Below, piece by piece: positions 5,561 to 7,911 of a stretch of 7,911 nucleotides of DNA. The DNA lies in NCBI GenBank assembly GCA_903950295.1, contig CAJBAP010000124.1, forward strand, positions 1 through 7,911. Reading direction: 5' to 3'. Under the pieces are notes generated by a model that saw only the letters and a program-made list of their open reading frames with translations, did not search any database and was not told the DNA's origin. Made by a program: the position numbers and the translations under genes. The DNA is from an uncultured Rhodocyclaceae bacterium (GTDB lineage Bacteria; Pseudomonadota; Gammaproteobacteria; Burkholderiales; Rhodocyclaceae). Within the stretch, counting starts at the first letter, position 1. Each line of letters starts with the position of its first letter.

Positions 5561-7216
5561 ATGAATTCACCCGATACCGTTCTCGACGCTCACGTGACTC
5601 TGCGGGTCATAACGCCACAGAGCGATCACAGCTTCCGGGTACCCGCCGGTACCTCCGTGCGCGACGCCCTCGACACCACCGAATTGCGTGTGCGCGCAGC
5701 CTGCGGCGGCACCGGTGGTTGCGGGGCATGCCTGGTCACCTGGGTCAGCGGCGAAGTCAGTACCCCGACCGTGGCCGAGTTCACGAAACTGTTGCCAGCC
5801 GAGCGTGCTGCCGGTGCCCGACTCGCCTGCCAGCTGCGGCTAAAAGGTGATACGGAAGTGCGCATCGACGACCCGGCCCCACCCTCGCAATGGAAGAGCA
5901 TCCCGCCGGAGTACCTGACGGCCATGCCAGCCCCGCAGACGGGTTTGCAGTCGCACATCTACGGCGTCGCCGTCGATCTCGGCACCACGCATATCCGTCT
6001 CGCGCTCTGGGACCGCAAGCACGGCAAACGCATCGCCACCCGCCGCGGACCGAATCCGCAAGGCAGTTTCGGCGCCGACGTGCTCAACCGGCTCTCGGCC
6101 GCCCTGGCGCAGCCGGCACGTGCGGATGAACTCGCCAAGCTCGCGCGCACGGCCATCGTGCAGGCAGTACGCGACATGCTCAAGCGCGATGTCGGGGAGG
6201 TGACGCCGATGCTCGCCGAGATCGGTGAAGTTTTCATCGTCGGCAACACCGCCATGCTGGCACTGCTGACCGGCCGCGGCACCGTGGCGCTGCTGGATCC
6301 AGACCACTGGGGGAAGCGCATCGATTGTCAACCGATCGACCGGGAGGTCTTTCAGGCCCAATGGTTCATGCCCCATGCGGTCGTGAACCTGCCTGACCCG
6401 GTAGCCGGCTTCGTGGGTTCCGATCTACTGGCCGATCTGATGGCGACGCGACTGTGCGAAGGCTCCACCGGCGCACTATTACTGGATGTCGGCACCAACA
6501 CGGAAATCGCGCTATGGGATGGGCAGCGCCTGCATGTCACGGCCGTGCCCGGCGGCCCGGCCTTCGAGGGCGTCGGTCTGCGCAACGGCATGGCGGCCGA
6601 GCCCGGTGCAATTTGCCGCGTAAACCGCGCAGCAGGTGGCCGTCCCGCCAGCGCCGACTTTTCCTACACCTTCGAAACGATTGCCGGCAGCCCGGCACGC
6701 GGCTTCTGCGGTTCAGGGCTCGTCGATGCGGTTGCCGCGCTGCTGGCAACTGGAGCGATCAAACCCTCGGGACGTTTTGTCGTTGCGCCCGGTCCGGAGG
6801 GATTCCATCTGGACCCGGGCAATCCCCGCACGGCACTGTTTGGCCAGGACATCGACGCCTTCCAGCGCGCCAAGGCCGCCATGGCGGCCGCCATCGAGGT
6901 GCTGCTCGCCCGCGCCGGCATGGCGTGGGCGGAAATCACGCGTCTCTGCGTTTGTGGTGCCTTCGGCCACACGCTCGACATCACCCACGCCCAGGCGGTC
7001 GGGTTACTGCCGCCACTCGACCCGGCCTGCATCGAACTTGATGCCGACGCCAGCCTGGCCGGCTGCGAACTCGGACTGTTGCAGGCGGATGGTAGCGCCG
7101 CTTTTGCCGCGCTGGCTGGACGCATCGAGGCGATCAACCTTTCCCTGATTTCGGACTATGATGATCGTTATATAAATCATTTGCGCTTGCGCCCAATCGG
7201 GAGCAGCACAAAATAA
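5561..7216 (+). CDS. RACo-family reductive activator of corrinoid proteins ([2Fe-2S] ferredoxin + ASKHA ATPase domain)
   Basis: Members use ATP to drive the uphill one-electron reduction of inactive Co(II) corrinoid proteins to Co(I), repairing methyltransferases after accidental oxidation. The 551-residue product starts with a plant-type [2Fe-2S] domain (about 12-102) with C48, C54, C57 and C90 in C-x5-C-x2-C...C spacing. A Pro-rich linker (103-132) follows, then an ASKHA/DUF4445 region with VAVDLGTT at 136-143, [10 protein letters not shown] at 165-174, VGNTAM at 227-232, [12 protein letters not shown] at 309-320, GPAFEG at 332-337, GFCGSGLVD at 381-389 and CGAFGH at 465-470. It is shorter than the characterised Carboxydothermus RACo (about 630 aa). 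No Shine-Dalgarno precedes ATG 5561; a GTG at codon 12 is the alternative start. It is followed after 23 nt by the corrinoid-protein gene, its likely substrate, so the two probably form an operon. Confidence 0.9.
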   Translation: MNSPDTVLDAHVTLRVITPQSDHSFRVPAGTSVRDALDTTELRVRAACGGTGGCGACLVTWVSGEVSTPTVAEFTKLLPAERAAGARLACQLRLKGDTEVRIDDPAPPSQWKSIPPEYLTAMPAPQTGLQSHIYGVAVDLGTTHIRLALWDRKHGKRIATRRGPNPQGSFGADVLNRLSAALAQPARADELAKLARTAIVQAVRDMLKRDVGEVTPMLAEIGEVFIVGNTAMLALLTGRGTVALLDPDHWGKRIDCQPIDREVFQAQWFMPHAVVNLPDPVAGFVGSDLLADLMATRLCEGSTGALLLDVGTNTEIALWDGQRLHVTAVPGGPAFEGVGLRNGMAAEPGAICRVNRAAGGRPASADFSYTFETIAGSPARGFCGSGLVDAVAALLATGAIKPSGRFVVAPGPEGFHLDPGNPRTALFGQDIDAFQRAKAAMAAAIEVLLARAGMAWAEITRLCVCGAFGHTLDITHAQAVGLLPPLDPACIELDADASLAGCELGLLQADGSAAFAALAGRIEAINLSLISDYDDRYINHLRLRPIGSSTK

Positions 7217-7239
7217 AAGATAGAAGTGAAGGGGACAGC

Positions 7240-7911
7240 ATGCTCGAGCGCATCATCAAGTCTTACAACGAAGCTGTCTTCGAGACAGACAAGGAGGCCG
7301 CCTTCGATGTGGTCGATGCTGCGCTGGCTGAAGGACTGACGGCCGAAGACATCGTCTTCAGAGTAGTGATCCCGGCGGTCGAGGAGATGATGGCCAACAT
7401 CACCCGCGACCCCGACGCCAACCTCGCCCAGCACTTCATGACCGCGCAGATCGCGGCCGAGGTTACCGAGAAAATGCTGACACAATTCGCGCACCCGCCG
7501 GAAATCCTCGGCCGCGTGGTGATCGGCACCGCTGCGGGCGATCTGCACTCACTGGGCAAGCGTATCGTCATGGGCTGTCTCAAGGCGTTGATGGTCGATG
7601 TGGTCGACCTCGGCGTCAATGTGCCCGCAGAGAAATTTGTCGACGAAGCGGTGGCGCTCAACGCTCAGGTGATCGCCGTTTCGGCGATGATGGTGCACAC
7701 CGCGACGGGCGAGAACGGCTGTCGCAAGGTCAGGCAACTACTTAAAGAGCGCGGGCTGGAAGCCCAGATCAAAGTAGTGGTCGGTGGCGCCCCCTACCGC
7801 TTCGACAGTGAGCTGTACAAGACCGTCGGCGCCGACGGTTGGGCGGCGGACGGCATCGCCGCCGGCAAGATAATCGTCGACCTGATTCGCGCCGCGAAAG
7901 CCGAAGTTCGC
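7240..7911 (+). CDS. Methyltransferase-type corrinoid protein (cut at its 3' end by the window edge)
   Basis: Cobalamin-carrying shuttle subunit (MtaC/MtbC/MttC class): it takes a methyl group from a substrate-specific methyltransferase and passes it to a second one, usually towards a folate-type acceptor. 224 codons are visible without a stop; family members are about 210-240 residues, so little is missing. The N-terminal half (1-85) is the helical cap domain and the rest the Rossmann-like B12 domain. The base-off/His-on motif is DLHSLG at 101-106, with H103 as lower Co ligand; SAM at 148-150 stands for SxL, with the normal 41-residue spacing, and GG is at 182-183. There is no export signal. 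SD AAGGGG-like at 7228-7234. The adjacent RACo-type gene is its probable reactivator. The methyl donor cannot be named because no MtaB/MttB-type partner is in view. A metH-type protein is unlikely, given the small stand-alone size. Confidence 0.92.
   Translation, partial: MLERIIKSYNEAVFETDKEAAFDVVDAALAEGLTAEDIVFRVVIPAVEEMMANITRDPDANLAQHFMTAQIAAEVTEKMLTQFAHPPEILGRVVIGTAAGDLHSLGKRIVMGCLKALMVDVVDLGVNVPAEKFVDEAVALNAQVIAVSAMMVHTATGENGCRKVRQLLKERGLEAQIKVVVGGAPYRFDSELYKTVGADGWAADGIAAGKIIVDLIRAAKAEVR

Noticed and set aside
5840..6376. A 178-codon minus-strand frame opposite the RACo-family gene, and similar smaller ones to 7737
   Set aside because: Antisense to clear ferredoxin/ASKHA and corrinoid-protein coding sequence; no domain or ribosome site supports them.
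1..7911. CRISPR array, insertion sequence, tRNA or phage genes
   Set aside because: No repeat-spacer pattern, terminal inverted repeats, transposase motifs or tRNA-like folds were seen; nearly all of the window is accounted for by seven genes and two short intergenic regions.

Overview
The window reads as one stretch of a high-GC (roughly 60%) proteobacterial chromosome. The E. coli-like hydrogenase-2 gene order and the pairing with a corrinoid protein would fit a facultatively anaerobic betaproteobacterium (Rhodocyclales-like). That placement is an inference from gene content, with no phylogenetic marker behind it.

Positions 1-5026, minus strand: a complete structural operon for a membrane-bound respiratory [NiFe] hydrogenase of the Hyd-2 (HybOABC, group 1c-like) type. 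In transcription order it holds the Tat-exported small subunit hybO, the four-cluster ferredoxin hybA, the integral-membrane quinone-side subunit hybB and the large subunit hybC. hybC runs off the left edge only one or a few codons before its expected end. The genes are packed tightly: a 1-nt gap for hybO/hybA, an 8-nt overlap for hybA/hybB and a 15-nt gap for hybB/hybC, each with a good Shine-Dalgarno sequence.

Positions 5027-5170: regulatory gap with an FNR/ANR-type palindrome (TTGAT-N4-GTCAA) and an extended -10-like element at class II activator spacing. This suggests anaerobic induction of hybOABC.

Positions 5171-5425, minus strand: hypC, the small chaperone for assembly of the Ni-Fe(CN)2CO site, lying just upstream of the structural genes.

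Positions 5426-5560: divergent intergenic region with several small repeats and inverted repeats.

Positions 5561-7911, plus strand: a second system pointing away from the hydrogenase. It consists of a 551-residue [2Fe-2S]/ASKHA protein of the RACo family (ATP-dependent reductive activator of corrinoid proteins) and, 23 nt later, a methyltransferase-type corrinoid protein with the DxHxxG cobalamin motif, cut by the right edge. Together they indicate a cobalamin-dependent methyl-transfer (demethylation) pathway. Its substrate-specific methyltransferase would have to lie to the right of the window or elsewhere.

The hydrogenase would oxidise periplasmic H2 and pass electrons through HybO, HybA and HybB into the quinone pool. 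The RACo/corrinoid pair would act in the cytoplasm on methylated compounds. A functional link between the two is only suggested by their adjacency.
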